Below are positions 1 through 12,759 of a stretch of 64,000 nucleotides of DNA, piece by piece. The position numbers were made by a program, and so were the translations under genes. A model generated the notes under the pieces. The model had not been told where the DNA came from. It did not search any database and saw nothing but the letters and a program-made list of their open reading frames with translations. Source of the stretch: Castor canadensis (Eukaryota > Chordata > Mammalia > Rodentia > Castoridae); assembly GCF_047511655.1 (NCBI RefSeq), contig NC_133400.1, positions 1,617,001 to 1,681,000 of the forward strand, in the 5' to 3' direction. Position 1 is the first letter of the stretch; each line of letters begins with the position of its first letter.

Positions 1-510
1 GAGCCTCCATGACCCCAAAGTGGCAACAGCCCCAAACTGGACACAGGATGCCCCTAGCCAAGACCTCCAGCTCTCAAATCTAGAACAGAGGTGCTTGGCA
101 GGAGGCCCAGCTCTACAGGAAGCCAGGCGGGCTACAAAATCCAGAGCAGCTTTTCTGCAAATATGAGCCAACATTAAAACAAAAGAGCCTCTAGAACTAA
201 AATAAAGAATCAGCAACCCGCATGTTGGAGGGAATTCAAACCATTCTTGACCAGGGGAAGAGAAAGAATTCTTCCGAAGTTTCACATGACACTTATCTCC
301 GAAAAACTTTAAATTATGGTCTCCTTTAATTCTGAGAGGCATTAGCACACAAAAGCCTCTCTTTAGAACTATTTTTAAATTATAGAAACATGCTTAAGCC
401 TTTTAAATTTTTAATCTTTTAAAACCAAAAAACCTTTAAAAACAAAAACCTATTGCTTTTAAAAATAAGAAATGTTTTTCTAGTTAGTATACATCCGTTA
501 GTAACAAACA

Positions 511-585
511 GGTGGAGGTATGGCTCAAATGGTAGAGTGTGTGCTTTGCAAGCAGGAAGCCCTGAGTTCACACCACACTCCCATC
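511..585 (+). repeat. ID-like tRNA-derived SINE monomer
   Basis: The element has the tRNA-like A box (TATGGCTCAAATGGTAGAG) and a B-box-like GAGTTCACACC, which is the pattern of the ID-type monomer repeated through the window. It is diverged and has no clear A tail. Confidence 0.7.
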
Positions 586-1601
586 AAAAGACCAGAAACC
601 TGTGTTTGAGTTGCTGGGTTACAAGCTGTTGCAGTAGCTATCAGTCTCTGATCTCGCAGTCACTGGTCTGTGAGTTCTGTGTGGCCCCAATGCACCATGT
701 TCAGCCACGCAGCACTCAAGACACTGTCTTCAACTGCCTGTGTCCAGCTTCAAAGCCATACAGGAAGATGACCACACACCATCTGCATAATTGTAGCTGT
801 ACACTCACTTGATGCCTTCCGGACAGGAACTAAAACACTGGCCCTTAGGGAACTTTCACAGCCGGTATTTAGAAGCCGGGCCTACTAAACCACAGGCTTT
901 TACAACTGAACACAGAATGCTTCAGCATCCATGGCTCCCAGTCCCTCTTTAAGCATCTTCAAAGCTAAAACCTCATGCCACTACCCCTAGAATTACAATT
1001 ATGCAAGTTTCAAATTCATGGCACATGTGCAGGGAAAAAAAGGTTCCTACCCAGTAGAATTAAAGTCCATTTTCCTTGTCCTCAAGTGGAACACACTGTT
1101 GTTGGATGAAACCTATCCAAGAAGTATCACAAACATTTTTATTACAAAGATTGAGCTTTAGCTTCAAAGAAAACAGGTCTTCTTTTCTTTCTGTTTTTCT
1201 TGAATTTATTTAAAGAATCTCATTCAGATGTAGAATCTGAAAATCTAGATCCAAATGCCAGCTGAGGTTGGCAGTAATCCACTGCCTTCTGTGTTCCAAA
1301 GAGCAAAAAGAATACATGACTAACGCAGTGCTGACAAGAGTCCTGGCCAGTTAATTAAAAACGACCACAGGTGGAATGGATCTCAGAAAGCAGAGAGGCT
1401 GCAGTATGTCCTCCTGCAGTGAGGTCTGGGCTGAGTGTGGCCTCTCCAAACAGAAGGCAGGTGGCTCAAGAGACAGCTTCTTGTGAGCCCAAGAAGCTCC
1501 CTTACAACTCAAAGACCAGCATCAGCTACTTTCAGCCCACAAAACTACAACTCCCAGCACACCATTCTCAACTAGCAACAGGTGGGCCCAGCCAATTGAA
1601 G

Positions 1602-2096
1602 TGTTTTGTTTTTGTTTGGGGGTTTGGCAGTACTGGTGTTTGTACTCAGGGCCTTGTGCTTGCTAGGCAGACACTCTACCACTTGAGCCTTACCCCCAGA
1701 TCTTTTCTGTTTTAGTTATTTTTCAGATAGGGTCTCCTGTTTTTGCCAGGACCAGGCCTCAACCCTCAATCCTCCTACCTATGCCTTCCTCTATGTATCT
1801 GGGATTGCAAGTGTATACCGCCACACCTGGCTTGTTGATTGAGATAGGGCAGAGGTAGTCTCTCTAGTTTTTTGCCTGGGCTGGCCTTGAACTGTGACAT
1901 TCCTGATCTCCACCTCCTGAGTAGCTGGGATTACAGGTGTGTACCACCATGCTGTGTTTTAAGTCTTCTTTCTTGGTTGGTTGTTTGTTTTTGTCTGTTG
2001 ATTTTGGTTGGGGATAGTGGACAGTACTGGGGTTTGAACTCAGGACATCAAACTTGCTAAGCGGGTACTCTGCCACTTGTGCTGCACCCCAGCCCT
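1602..2096 (-). repeat. Cluster of minus-strand B1/ID-type SINEs
   Basis: Two ID-like ends, with reverse-complement B boxes such as GGGTTTGAACTCAGG near 2,031, surround two B1-like units. The B1 units are recognised by the antisense 7SL-type phrases TAGCTGGGATTACAGGTGTG near 1,922 and GATAGGGTCTCCTG near 1,726. I read this as nested or adjacent insertions rather than one element. Confidence 0.75.
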
Positions 2097-3332
2097 GAAG
2101 TTATTCTTACAAGCATATGATTTGGATGTAAGAGAATCTCTGATATACATACTTCTCTTATTTTAAGTATCTGAGGCCCAGATAGGGAACAGAAGTTCCC
2201 TATCACTCAGGATGCTAACCAACAGTCAGCTGTTTTGGAGATTTTTCTATGCTCCACTGCCCACCTTTAGGATGTACAATGGCATTCACAAATTATTGAT
2301 TTTCTCCTTTTAGCAAACTGTTTTCATTTCAATCCTGGAGTTAAGACCTGAACCTCTGCTTCTCCCTGAAGTTTTCTGTTAGTGGCTCTCTAGTGAGTGC
2401 AGGGCACATCCAATTCATCATCTTCTTGTGTGTCATCTAGAAATAACTGTAAGACTTGGCCAAGTGTCTAGTCAGGGTGACCGTGATCCAGAGGCCTGCT
2501 CTCCCCATAAGATAAAATTCCAAAACCAGACACCCTCAAGGTTGCACCACAATGGCCCTCACGGTCTTCCACTAACAGCTCCTTGCCACAGTCAGCTCCC
2601 TCATTGGACACAAAACCAGCACAAGGATCAGCGGTGATGAGCGGTGTTCTCAATGCTTCTCAGCTCATGAAGAAGTGACAGAGGACTGAGGTAGTCATCC
2701 TCAGAACAGGGGAGGTTCTCCTGAAGGAAGGGTGTCACCATCCTTTTGTTTCAGTCCTTAGAGGGATGGTGCTAGGGAGCTGTGAATCAAGTGGGACAGA
2801 GGTGGCTGTTGTGGTTGAAGTCTGCTGAGTGCAGGCCAAGGAGCTCAGGGCCACCTTCCAAACATGAGACAGCCACACCTAACACAAAGTCTTTCTGCAC
2901 AAATGTCCAAAGTCCCAAGCACTCACAGAAGCAAAATGTATGCTTCTAACTCCATTCCACGTGACCTCTGTCCACAAAACACTCTTGCATTCTGAATGAA
3001 ACTTGAGCTCTCCAGGGATTCATCTATTGAATATGCCTCAGAAAAATTGTACATGCTTCACTTCATTTGAAACTGCACACAGAGCTGCTCACCATTCTGA
3101 GGCATCCCACAGTCCCAAGTGCCACACCTGGAGCATCTGTGCAGGTCACCATGTGCACATTGGCACTGTCACTGCATTATACACTGCTGTCCTCTCACTT
3201 CTTTACATCACAGTCAGGTCCTTCTATCCACTTTAAATCACAGGTTACATTGCCTATATACTGCATTTGAAGATGGCAGTATTTTTTTATTTAATTGTCC
3301 AAAAAAAAAAAAAAAAAACAAGGCAGTAAGAT

Positions 3333-3577
3333 CCAGGCACCAGTGGCTCACACCTAGAATCCTAGCTACTTGGGAGGCAGCGATCAGGAGAATTGCAGTT
3401 CAAAGCCAGTCCCAGGCAAACAGTTCATGAGACCCTATCTTTTGAAAATAAATCTATCACAAAAAAGGGCTGGCAGAGCCGGCTCAAGTGGTAGAGTGCC
3501 TGCCTAGCAAACATGAGAGGCCCTGAGTTCAAACCCCAGTACTACCCAAAAAAATAAATAAATAAATAAATAAATAA
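3333..3577 (+). repeat. Dimeric B1-dID-like SINE with AAAT tail
   Basis: The left half is 7SL/B1-like (CAGTGGCTCACACCTAGAAT and TACTTGGGAGGCAG). The right half is tRNA/ID-like (GGCTCAAGTGGTAGAGTGCC and GAGTTCAAACCCCAGTAC). The element ends in a repeated AAAT tail and is preceded by a poly(A) run at about 3,301-3,318. Confidence 0.85.
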
Positions 3578-4818
3578 GAAGGTTGGTAAGTTTGGGAGCC
3601 TAACAGAGAGCCTGCACACACAGCATGCTGACGTGTGTCTGTGGGGAAAACAAGCAAGTGAGCTATATGGCCCAGCAGATACAGGGCACAAGAATGATCC
3701 CCAATAGGAACTGAGATACCCAGATTCCTCCACTACCAGCTGACGAAAGAGTAGAGACAGGTAGTATTGCCAACACACCAGGGAACTTGTGAGCAGTAAG
3801 GGAGGCTTTGTGAATTATGCCAGCACAGCAGGCAACACCAGGAGCTGTCCTAGATAAAGCAGGACAGGTGATCACCTTGGCATCCATAAGCATCCCAAAA
3901 CTAACCAGCAAAGGTACCCCTCCTCTCCTTTCCAACATTCTCCTTAAAGTCTACAAAACACCCAGCACTGCTCTGGTCACCAGCACACATGGGCAGTAGC
4001 ACACAGTAGTCTCCACAAATGCTGGCAGTAAGACCTGCAGAACCTCCAGGCTACTGTGCCCTGTGGTGCCCTCCTCTACCCCACTATCCTGCTCCTCCTA
4101 GACACACCAGGCAGGAGGCTGCAGGCCTTCAAGGGAACTCAAGAGGACAGCCTCTGTAGAAAGGCTTCAAATGCTCAAATGAAAAGACATATTTTGGTCA
4201 CTGCCACAAAAATGACTTCCCGACCAGTGTAGGAGAGATAAGAACACCAACAGAACTCATGGTCGCTGCCCCCAAGTCTGAGCCTAAGCACACCTCATGA
4301 CATGGTGCCTTGGCCTATAGGATCCATGTGGAGGTAGAAGACATCTGAGGCATTCACTATTCCAATCTAACTGTTCAGAAAGCTTCAACTCAAACAGTAC
4401 ATAAAACACTTTACATTGAAGATGAGGCTCCAAACATTTTTTTAAATAGGTATGATAAAAGCTACAGACTTGAATGGAAAGTCTAGATATACTCAAGTGA
4501 AATTTATAAACACACTTTTGAAGAAAACATGTCTGAAGACCAGCCAGACAGAGGTGGAGAAAGAAAAGAAGAAATGTGTATCTGCCAAGATTTGGTGTGG
4601 TCAGGTGCACAGGAAAGATGCATCAGTCTGGCTTGTGTCAATCGGAAAGTGGGAACAACTCAAGTGCTTCCAGCAGGGAGCCTGTGTTTAGTTTCGGTCT
4701 AACTGTAATCAGCGCCACAGAACCACAGGGGCAGATACCGGTGTCTACTGCAGATCCAGTAACAGCAGGAGCCTGGGCCAGCACACGGCCTTAGGCACCA
4801 TGGCTCCTCTGTCCTTAC

Positions 4819-5018
4819 CATCGCACTTTGTTGCAGGTCTGGGTGGCACCAAGCGGAGAGCCTGCCACCATGGGAACCTGGATGGGGCTGTGCTGTTTGT
4901 TGGTGACCAGGTCCAGCTTCTCTTCCAACGATTTACAAGTAGCCTCGAGAGCTTGCAGCTTGGCCTCAATGCTATCCAGCCGTAAGCATATTGTCTGGTT
5001 AATGGAATACAGGAAAGA
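4819..5018 (-). CDS. BANP: BANP coding exon (residues 55-120 plus two bases of codon 121)
   Basis: Read on the minus strand, the exon is preceded by a pyrimidine tract ending in AG (acceptor bases 5,020-5,019) and followed by the donor GTAAGG (4,818-4,813). Its 200 nt open with SFLYSINQ and run to TCNKVR, matching the BANP (SMAR1) N-terminal region as I know it from human. Residues about 66-92 contain heptad-spaced leucines (LRLDSIEAKLQAL and SLEEKLDLV), a short coiled coil that could mediate self-association. The following part, about 95-115, is rich in S, P, Q and T and probably unstructured. Known biology: BANP is a nuclear BEN-domain protein that binds CGCG promoter elements and the nuclear matrix. 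The BEN domain is encoded by exons outside this window. The exon starts in phase 0 and ends in phase 2, fitting the preceding exon. Confidence 0.95.
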
Positions 5019-7259
5019 CTGGAAGTAAAGAAGAAGAAAGTGTCAGAAAGTGTCTTCAACTGTAAGGAGATAATTCCAAGGATGGCGAAAGCTGTTCCCT
5101 AGCTTCAATAACTCTGCTCCAGCAGAACAAACCCTACCTGGTGTCCACTTGTCTGTGTAACCAGAAGCACTGGAGTGTTAGAACCCGAAATGCGACTCCT
5201 TCCTCAGGCTCCCTCCACGTGCATCTGCAAGTCTCAGTTATGTTAGCCATATGCTAAAAGCTCCACGTCTTTAATATGCTATCATGTTAATCATTAAATT
5301 TACACATAAAGCTACCAAATACTTCTAACGGTGAAAACAGACTACGTATAGCACCCAAAAAACCTAAAAATGATAGGCCTCGCTATTTCACACCATGCTG
5401 CCCTAGAAAGACGCCCATTTGAAATCTAGGAATGCCCTTCACTGAACTTCCGAATAGCAAGTGTGCCACCTACTGGTCAGCAGGAGTTCATTCAAGGGAA
5501 TCACAAAGTACTAAAGTTAAAACCACAGCATACATCACACCTTAGAAACCCGGAGAAGAAAATGCTGGTACGGTGAGCATTTTAAACAGGCTGAGCTTAG
5601 CTTCTAAAGTAATGCGTTTGCCTCATGTCCTGGTGAGCAGCCCTGCACAGAGAACTCACACACTACCCGAGCACCATCTCATCACAGGAGCACAAATGTA
5701 CAAGGAAAAAGCAAAAGAAGCAAAACTCGCCCCCTTACAGACTGCCCTCCATCAACATGGTGCTGAAGCACTGTGTAAAGGAAGGAAGCCACAGGGGCTG
5801 TCTCAGGTGCCATAGGCCCCTTAGTCATCCTGATCTGAAGAGGCAGCACCGATGGTGCCGGTGGACGATGTCACCTTGAGGTCACCTTGCGATCAGACCA
5901 CGGATGACTCCAGGATTTTTTATAATTAAAAACATCAGACATGTGCCTCCTAGATTCTTTCAACATGGGAAAACCATATTATTATAGTGCTGAGTCAGGG
6001 ATGAATCTGCCTAGGGTGTGGGTGAAAATCACTGTTATAGACTAATAAAACAATTTATCAAACTAACGATGAAGAAAGAATAGGGAGTACACACAATTTT
6101 CAGTGGCCACAAATGGCTCAGACCTACTCATTAAAGAGTTTTGGCAATGTGGCACATGAATGTTTTTCAACAGCACGTGACTGTGTGACTGCATGTGACT
6201 ACAGGTGTGTGCAGTGTTCACTGTCCCCAGAGGTGTGGCTGCTTTCCTTTTCACTTGATCCATTTTCTTGTTGTTCACAGCAATGTCTTGAGTTAAAGTG
6301 TGACTGCATTTTGAAATATGATACTGGGTGTCACTAATGCAATAGCCTTCTATCCACTAGTCTGAAATCAAAATTTTACTGACTATATTTTTAAATTTTT
6401 TACTAGAGTATATTAATTGTACAAAAACAATGGCATTTTTATACATGTATGTAACATATTTTGATCATGGTGAATGTATATTTTTATTATTATTGTACTG
6501 GGGATACATATAAAATTTCTTACAATTTGTCATAGTTGAATTCACCCCCTCTGATGAATATTTTTTTAAACCACCCATTTAAGCTGACACTGCTTCTCCT
6601 GGCTAACAAAATGACCTGGCCACCTCTACCCAAATGTACTATGTAAACAGTCACATAGGAAGTGGCTTGCTCTTGTACACTTGTCCCGTGTTGATGTTTA
6701 CCTCTGACTGCAGACACCGAAACCAAACAAACACAAGAAGAAAAACTACCTCGCTGGCTGAATGAGTGGGTCTGAGAATCCCAGCTGGCAAACTTGAGGA
6801 TTCGAGGGGTGTCAGGCACAGACATGATTCACCTTCCTCCTATCCAAGGTCATCCACAGGAAGATGCCCATTTGCCAGCACTGAAACCTGACAATGTTTA
6901 TTTCTCATACTCTGCAAGCGGAAGGATGGCCTGTGCTCTCAAGCAGTGGGTTGAAAGACCCCCGGAAGTGCTCTCTCCACCTAACCCCAGAACCTGTAAA
7001 CATGGCCTCATCTGGAGAAAGGGTCTCTGCAGATGAATTATGTAAGTGAAGTCACCCTGGCCTACCTCGGGAAGGCCCTAGACACATATTGCAGTGGTGT
7101 GACAAAGACCCCCTGGAGCTACCAGGGACTGGAAGAGGCAGGAAGGATCTTCCCCCTGGAGCCCCTCGGAGCCTCCAGAGGGCATGCAGCACTGCCACAC
7201 CTGGACTTTGGACTTGTGGCCTCCAGAGCTGTGAGAGAGCAAGTGGTTCATAGCGTTAC
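5019..7259 (-). other. BANP: BANP intron between coding exons
   Basis: Intronic sequence flanked by the acceptor at 5,019-5,020 and the donor GTAAC at 7,259-7,255. At about 6,390-6,540 an AT-rich stretch containing TATTAATTGTACAAAAACAA looks like an old L1 fragment, with low confidence. I see nothing else in it that I can name. Confidence 0.7.
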
Positions 7260-7351
7260 CTTTATAGAGGGGTCCTGACAATTGATTTCTAGTCGCTGGC
7301 GCTTCAAAGCAGGTTCATCTTCATCTGTCACTACATGATTCTCCAAAACAA
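7260..7351 (-). CDS. BANP: BANP coding exon (residues 24-54)
   Basis: This 92-nt exon on the minus strand follows a good pyrimidine tract ending in TTTTCAG (acceptor within 7,352-7,360) and is followed by the donor GTAACG. Its first two bases complete the split codon of the upstream exon (phase 1) and it ends on a codon boundary. The encoded peptide begins VVLENHVVTDEDEPALKRQR and closes with INCQDPSIK. The acidic run DEDE followed by KRQR at residues about 40-43 resembles a small basic nuclear-localisation patch; that reading is inference. The sequence agrees with BANP as known in mammals, and the join to both neighbouring exons keeps the frame. Confidence 0.95.
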
Positions 7352-7742
7352 CTGAAAATCAATGGCAGAGGCAGAAATTAGAGTTTAACATGAAAAGTTT
7401 CTCAGAATTCTTTTACATCTAAGACAGTGAACAGTGCCGATGCTATAAGGTGGTTGAGAAATGGCACAATCTGTTTCTTATTGTTAAGTTTAAACTTGAA
7501 ATTCTCAGCCAAGCCAAAACAGGAGTGCTCCCTCATTCCAAGGAAAACTGAGACTGACCAGGCAAATTGTTTTCCTAATGCAGCGCTGAGGTCTCACGAC
7601 ACCAGAACTCAGCCTTCCTGTTCAATGCTCTGAAGCCCATCTGAACTTGAGCGTGCCAAACCTTTCAGCAATGACTTCTTCCCAAGTTTGAATCATGGTG
7701 CTTCTGCTGGCTACCTCACTGCAAGATTGAGTGTACTGTCTG

Positions 7743-7812
7743 GGGCTCAGGATGCAGTTCAGTGGTTTAGTGCTTGCCTAGTGTGAGGCCCTGATCACCC
7801 CCACCACAAAGC
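7743..7812 (+). repeat. ID-like SINE monomer, diverged
   Basis: The sequence GTTCAGTGGTTTAGTGCTTG followed by CCTAGTGTGAGGCCCTGATC keeps the spacing of the ID monomer, but the B box is eroded. Confidence 0.6.
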
Positions 7813-10800
7813 GGAGGAGGCACTCTCTGCATGTCACACTTGCTCAGGTGTGGAGCAATGAAACTGGCTCAGCTCAACATGCTGAGTTGTGCAGAAGCCG
7901 GCCCCTACACAGGACAGCCTGCCTCCAAATAAGCAATGTGACCTGAACCCCAGGCCTGCCACAGTACCATCCCAACTTCCTTGTCTCATAGGAAATTGAC
8001 TACAAAGTCAATATCAAAAAATAAGCAGAGTCAAAGACCAACATCACCCTCTCATCTCTGCAAATCACATTTCTATCTGTGTGACACTTCTAGTCCTTTA
8101 CCTCGTCACTCTTTACAAACCTACATGTTTGGAATTACACATAGAATTTTATAGTCAACACTTTCATTGAAATTTTTGTCCTGTGTTTTTCCGTTTCTCT
8201 ACAGTGTTTGTTTTCCTTTTCATCTCTTTGCCTGAAATGTCAGGTGCTACCTGGTGTAGTCCTCACTTCTTTCTGCATGCTCACATATAATATGTCATGA
8301 AGAAGGGGGAGAGACACCCACAGATCCAACCCATGGATCTGTATGTACTTTTGCTCCTTCCCCTAGCCATACATGGACAGCCCCCAGGAAAACGGCTTCA
8401 ACTCCCCTTTAACAGAAATGAGTGTTGTTATGTTAGAACACAAAGAACATAATACACTAAGCAACAAGTGCATCATGTATGTTGTATACACACACATGAG
8501 CATGTTTACTGTGGTATTTTGGGCAGGACAAGACCATCAATCTGAATGTTGAACATTCATGAACAGGGCACAACCTATGGCACACACGTATCTCAGCAAC
8601 CCCACACTGTCAAATGCACAGTCAGGCAGGTGACCCAACTGTGCCCTGGCTCCAACAGTGCAGACTGGCCATGACCTAGCTCTTCCCTGTCACCAACCAT
8701 CTCCACTGAGGACATAACCTTCCCATCTAGCCTCACTCAGAGCCCATAATGTTTAGGAAGTCTTTCTCCCAACAGTCACAGCGCTACCCAGAACAGAAAG
8801 CTCCTTCCACACATGGCTGCCCACACATGGGCTAGGCACATCCTAGCACTCCAGGAAGGCCAAGTACATGGTCTCTTGGCCCTGCCCCACCTCAGTCAGA
8901 GCAGCTGCATTTGAACATGAGGAACATTCCAAGTTAAATCTCAACAGGGGAAGAAAGGCATGCAGTATCTTTGAGCCTAGGCACACCAGATGTTCACCTC
9001 AAATTCTAAACTGAAGGATTAGCACTTGAGCAAGGATGCCCGTGCAGGTCTAGACCAGAGCAGTAAGGTCTAACAAGGAGAGGGAAACAGCTGAGGCCAA
9101 GGAGCAGCCCTCAAGGAAGCACACTGCTGGCTGTATTCTGCCATGGCACAAACTCCAGGCAGCAGGGGACACTGCCACCAGTGTGCCTAACCCTGTGGGC
9201 AAATGCAGGATGAACACTGAAAAGGGAACCCGCACCTGCAGTGTCTGTGGCTGCTCACTTCAGTAGAAGCCTCTTTACTCTCTCTTGGAAACATAACTGC
9301 CTTGGGACTGGGGGCGGGGGGGGATCAGGGTCTTTTAATTTGCTGAATAGAAAACCAGTCCAGAGAGGCTCAGTGACTTGACACAGGTCACATAGCTTCT
9401 TTCTTCATAAAGCATGTCCCTTGGCAACACGAAGTACCTCAAGACTATAAGCAAAGGGCAGTGAGGATGGTATGTCACAGGAACTGTGCTTGCAGAAGAG
9501 TCAGAGGTATGTGTACCAGGCTCCAGCATAACTTTCTGCAGGTAACTACACAGTAAGGGATGTTTATTTTCCTCTTTGTACTTTGCTTTTTATAATTTTG
9601 TGTGTATTACTTTAAGAAGTAAGCAAACTTTGTTGTTGTTGTTCATTTTAGAGCCATCACAATATACTGGAATGATAGGCCTGAGGACAGTGACATCTTA
9701 CTACATTCACACAGGTAAAGCAAGTACCACACGTGGCAGCTGCATGCAAAATCATAGGAACGTAAGAATCTTTGTTTTACATGCAAATAAAAGAAGACTA
9801 GTAGGACACACACTCTAACAACTAACAGCAGCCATGTTGCTAGGATCATTCTTTCTTGACTGTACTTTTTTTTTTTTTAACACTTTTTGGTATTTGTTAC
9901 ACAGCAATAGAAAACAAACACACATGTAACTGGTGCCCAATCAGTCCAATTTCTCTACACACTGTGGGCTGTTAGAAAGTAACATGAAGCATCTGCATTT
10001 ACAACCTACCAGAAAGACAAAATACCAAACACACACCAGAAATGACTAGGAAAGCTATGTAGAGAACCACTTCCTTTGCCTGAGCACCCAGACTGCACTT
10101 CCTAGCCTCCGATGGAATAGGGGCATCCATGAAACCAAATAAGAGGAATGAAATGATGTGATTGCTTTCAAGCTCGGACTCTAAATTCCTCCACAGGAAC
10201 CCATCCATGTACAGGAACCCATCCATGTTCTTTCCACTCCCCACAGCTGGATCCTGGAACCAGGAAGCCCTTGGAAGAGGGGCTGAGGACAAGAACATCT
10301 CACTGCAAAGTCCCAGAGTGACAGTGCAAAGCAGGCCCCCAGCCCCAACCACTTCATCAACTGGAACCACACTGAACTGTCCATAGAGTGTGACCACATT
10401 TTGCAGTTTCACAGGTTCCTATTTCAGAGATAAGGGAAAAGCGTAACCTCAAGCCCACTGTGGATGCAAATGTGTGTGCTGCACTGCGTGTGAGATGTAT
10501 GGCATTCCAAGGAGTCAGAGATGGCGGCTTTATATCTTGGTAGATCTCAGAGGGTTCTGCACACAAGAAGGTTTCAACAGCCCAGAAACTGCGGTTCTCA
10601 TCACTTAGGGAACAGAGACCAGACAAAATTAAGATCACACAAGGAAATTTATCTGGGAAGTGGGCTGCCTGAATCTTAATGTTCTAAATGGCTTAAAATT
10701 TATGTAACATTTTTCTTTTATAACACTGCAGTGTGTTCTCTGAAGAAACTGCCATTCGCCTGCTAAAATTTCAACACATTCTTTCTTAAACTGTTATGTG

Positions 10801-10892
10801 AGGTGACAGAGCTTCTTATAAAATCAGAAGCAAGGTAAGGTGAAAACTGACAAAAGCTGAGACTTCCTGTGAACATGGTGTAAACACTGTGT

Positions 10893-11045
10893 ACACACGT
10901 ATGTAAATGGAAAAATGAGACCTAGTGAAACTGTTCCAGGAAGGGAGGAGAGAGATAAAGGAGAATGATAGAGGGATGAATTCAACTATGTATATTTGAT
11001 ATATTGTAAGAACTTTTGTAAATGTCACAATGTACCCCCAGCACA
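10893..11045 (+). repeat. L1 3'-end fragment
   Basis: The string TAAAGGAGAATGATAGAGGG followed by TTGTAAGAACTTTTGTAAAT and CACAATGTACCCCCAGCAC looks like the 3' untranslated end of a rodent-type L1. It ends directly at a purine tract, as L1 tails often do. Family assignment is from recognition, not alignment. Confidence 0.55.
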
Positions 11046-11165
11046 AGAAAGTAAGGAGGGGGGAGGAGAGGAGGGGGGAAGGAGGGAGAGAGGAAGAGAG
11101 GAAGAGAGGAAGAAAGAGGGAGAGAGGGAGAGAGGGAGAGAGGGAGAGAGGGAGAGGGAGAGGGA

Positions 11166-11224
<59 letters not shown>

Positions 11225-11250
11225 AGAAAGGAAAAGAAAAGAAAGAAAGC
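11046..11250 (+). repeat. Purine-only (GGA/GA/GAAA) simple repeat
   Basis: About 200 bp are almost exclusively purine on the plus strand, grading from GGGGGA-type units through GAGAGGGA to pure (GA)n and then GAAA units. Open frames across it translate to Arg/Glu or Ser/Leu repeats and are not genes. Confidence 0.95.
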
Positions 11251-11807
11251 CTTGAAGCACTGCCTGCATACTCCTTTGTAGCTGCTCTTTTAATTCTGAA
11301 ATTATGTTACTCCCCCTTTCCATACCATAACTTCTAAATGTAATGTTTTCACTAACATAACAAACACAGTATGAAAACTCTGTTTTGAATTCTAACATTC
11401 AAAACAGAATAACCAGGCATCCCAAATGCTCAGTGACTTTTGTGCACTTGTCACTTCAAACATACCAGAACTATACAATACTTGAAATGTTCAGGCAAAA
11501 AAATAGGAGCCCTATAAAGGAATCTTTAAAATAATAAACGTAAGCAAAGTTTTCACAGATGAAGTTCTAAAATTCAGAGGTTTATTTCTAAAAGGCCCCC
11601 TTAAAATAGATATTGAAAGTTTCAAACTACATTTATGCCTTTAACATCATAAAGAAAATCAGCAGCCTCAGAAGGGGAGGGGAAAGTCCCCAAGGGCGGT
11701 CAATGGAAAAATGAAAACTTTTTCTGGCAATCTGTCAGTGTCTTATCAAAATGTTAAACATACAGCAATTCCAGTTCTGGGAACTGACTTTACAAAAATA
11801 TTTGCCA

Positions 11808-11953
11808 AGCCAGGCATGGTGGCACACTCCTATAATCCCAATACTCAAGAGGTGGAGGGAGGAGGATCACAAGTTTGAGGCCAGCCTGGACTACAAAGTG
11901 AATTCCAGGTCAACCTGACCTACACAGTGAAACTCAAAAAAAAAAAAAAAAGC
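11808..11953 (+). repeat. B1-type SINE (7SL-derived monomer)
   Basis: It starts CCAGGCATGGTGGCACACTC, continues with AGGATCACAAGTTTGAGGCC and AGCCTGGACTACAAAGTGA, and ends in a poly(A) run. There is no ID-like right half, so this is a stand-alone B1. Confidence 0.85.
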
Positions 11954-12376
11954 CCTAAAAGAGAAACTGCAAAGCATGGCAACAGCCACCCCAAGGGAAG
12001 AGCTCACCAACCACAGAACACCTACAACCAGAATGCCACCAGGTTGGGAAAAAATAACTAGATTGCCACAGTCCACTCCAATGGCAAGTTTTACAATGGG
12101 GAAGCTATACACTAGAAGGGTGCAGAAATGCAGGACAGTGTGTGCATCTCCCCATGGAGAGGGCAATGAAGCAGGTGATGGGCACACAGGGAGGCAGGGA
12201 CGGGGGCCAGGATGGAGGAGTGAGGAACAGAAACCAGTCAATGATCTGAGTTTTCAAACAGAGCAGGCATCGCCACTGCTTCTGTCTGCTTTAAAGGGAA
12301 GAACACAAGTGCAGCAGCTTTGGGTTTTAAGGAATGAAGATAGTAACAGTTCACCTACTGTCCCACAGCTCTGTAC

Positions 12377-12446
12377 CTGGGTGGTCAGGACTCAGGTCTT
12401 CCACTGCTATCTGAACCACATCCGCGAGGTCCTGTTCTGACATCAT
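12377..12446 (-). CDS. BANP: BANP first coding exon (start codon, residues 1-23)
   Basis: On the minus strand the ATG lies at 12,446-12,444 and opens MMSEQDLADVVQIAVEDLSP, matching the known BANP N terminus, with Gln at residue 5 where I recall His in human. The coding part ends after 70 nt at the donor GTACAG (12,376-12,371), leaving one base of codon 24 that the next exon completes. Upstream in the same exon is 5' UTR; a plausible acceptor is the TTTGTAG ending near 12,518, but it is weak and uncertain. There are two consecutive ATGs; I use the first. Translation starts about 21 kb from the CpG-island promoter, so at least one noncoding first exon is expected, as in other mammals. Confidence 0.95.
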
Positions 12447-12759
12447 CCAGAATGCAAGAAGAGGGGCCCGCGAACGAGCAAGAATCCAGTTCACAGGGAG
12501 ACTGGGTTTCTGTCACCTACAAAACTGAAGCCCAGAAAGAGAGGAAAATTAACCAGCATAAATGTGACATGTGAAATTACAAAAACTACTAACCTTGTGT
12601 ATGCAAGAGGATGTAAGTGTCTGTGGATTTTTTAATACGGAGTTTCTCTTTCCCCAGACCACCAAAAGGTTATTGTTCCCTGAGAGTTAACAAAACTGCT
12701 CATAACTTCATGGGTGGAGCAGCCCCCACCTGACAGCCTCTTATTTTCCCTCTTGATCT

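Larger units (their letters stand above)
1..4818 (-). other. BANP: BANP intron downstream of the coding exon at 4,819-5,018
   Basis: This stretch lies 3' of the last BANP coding exon seen in the window, and I recognise no further BANP exon in it. It holds an ID-like SINE near 511-585, a cluster of minus-strand SINEs at 1,602-2,096, a dimeric SINE with A-rich tails at 3,333-3,577, and otherwise unremarkable AT-rich intronic sequence. The open frames here are short and show no family resemblance that I can name. Confidence 0.75.
7352..12376 (-). other. BANP: BANP intron between first and second coding exons
   Basis: This intron of about 5 kb holds an ID-like SINE near 7,743-7,812, an L1 3'-end fragment abutting a long purine repeat at 10,893-11,250, and a B1 monomer at 11,808-11,953. 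The segment just before that B1, about 11,690-11,800, resembles an old L1 3' end. The rest shows no recognisable gene or family. Confidence 0.7.

Noticed and set aside
1-4800. Further BANP coding exons
   Set aside because: I looked for the expected continuation after TCNKVR and found no matching translated segment next to splice sites.
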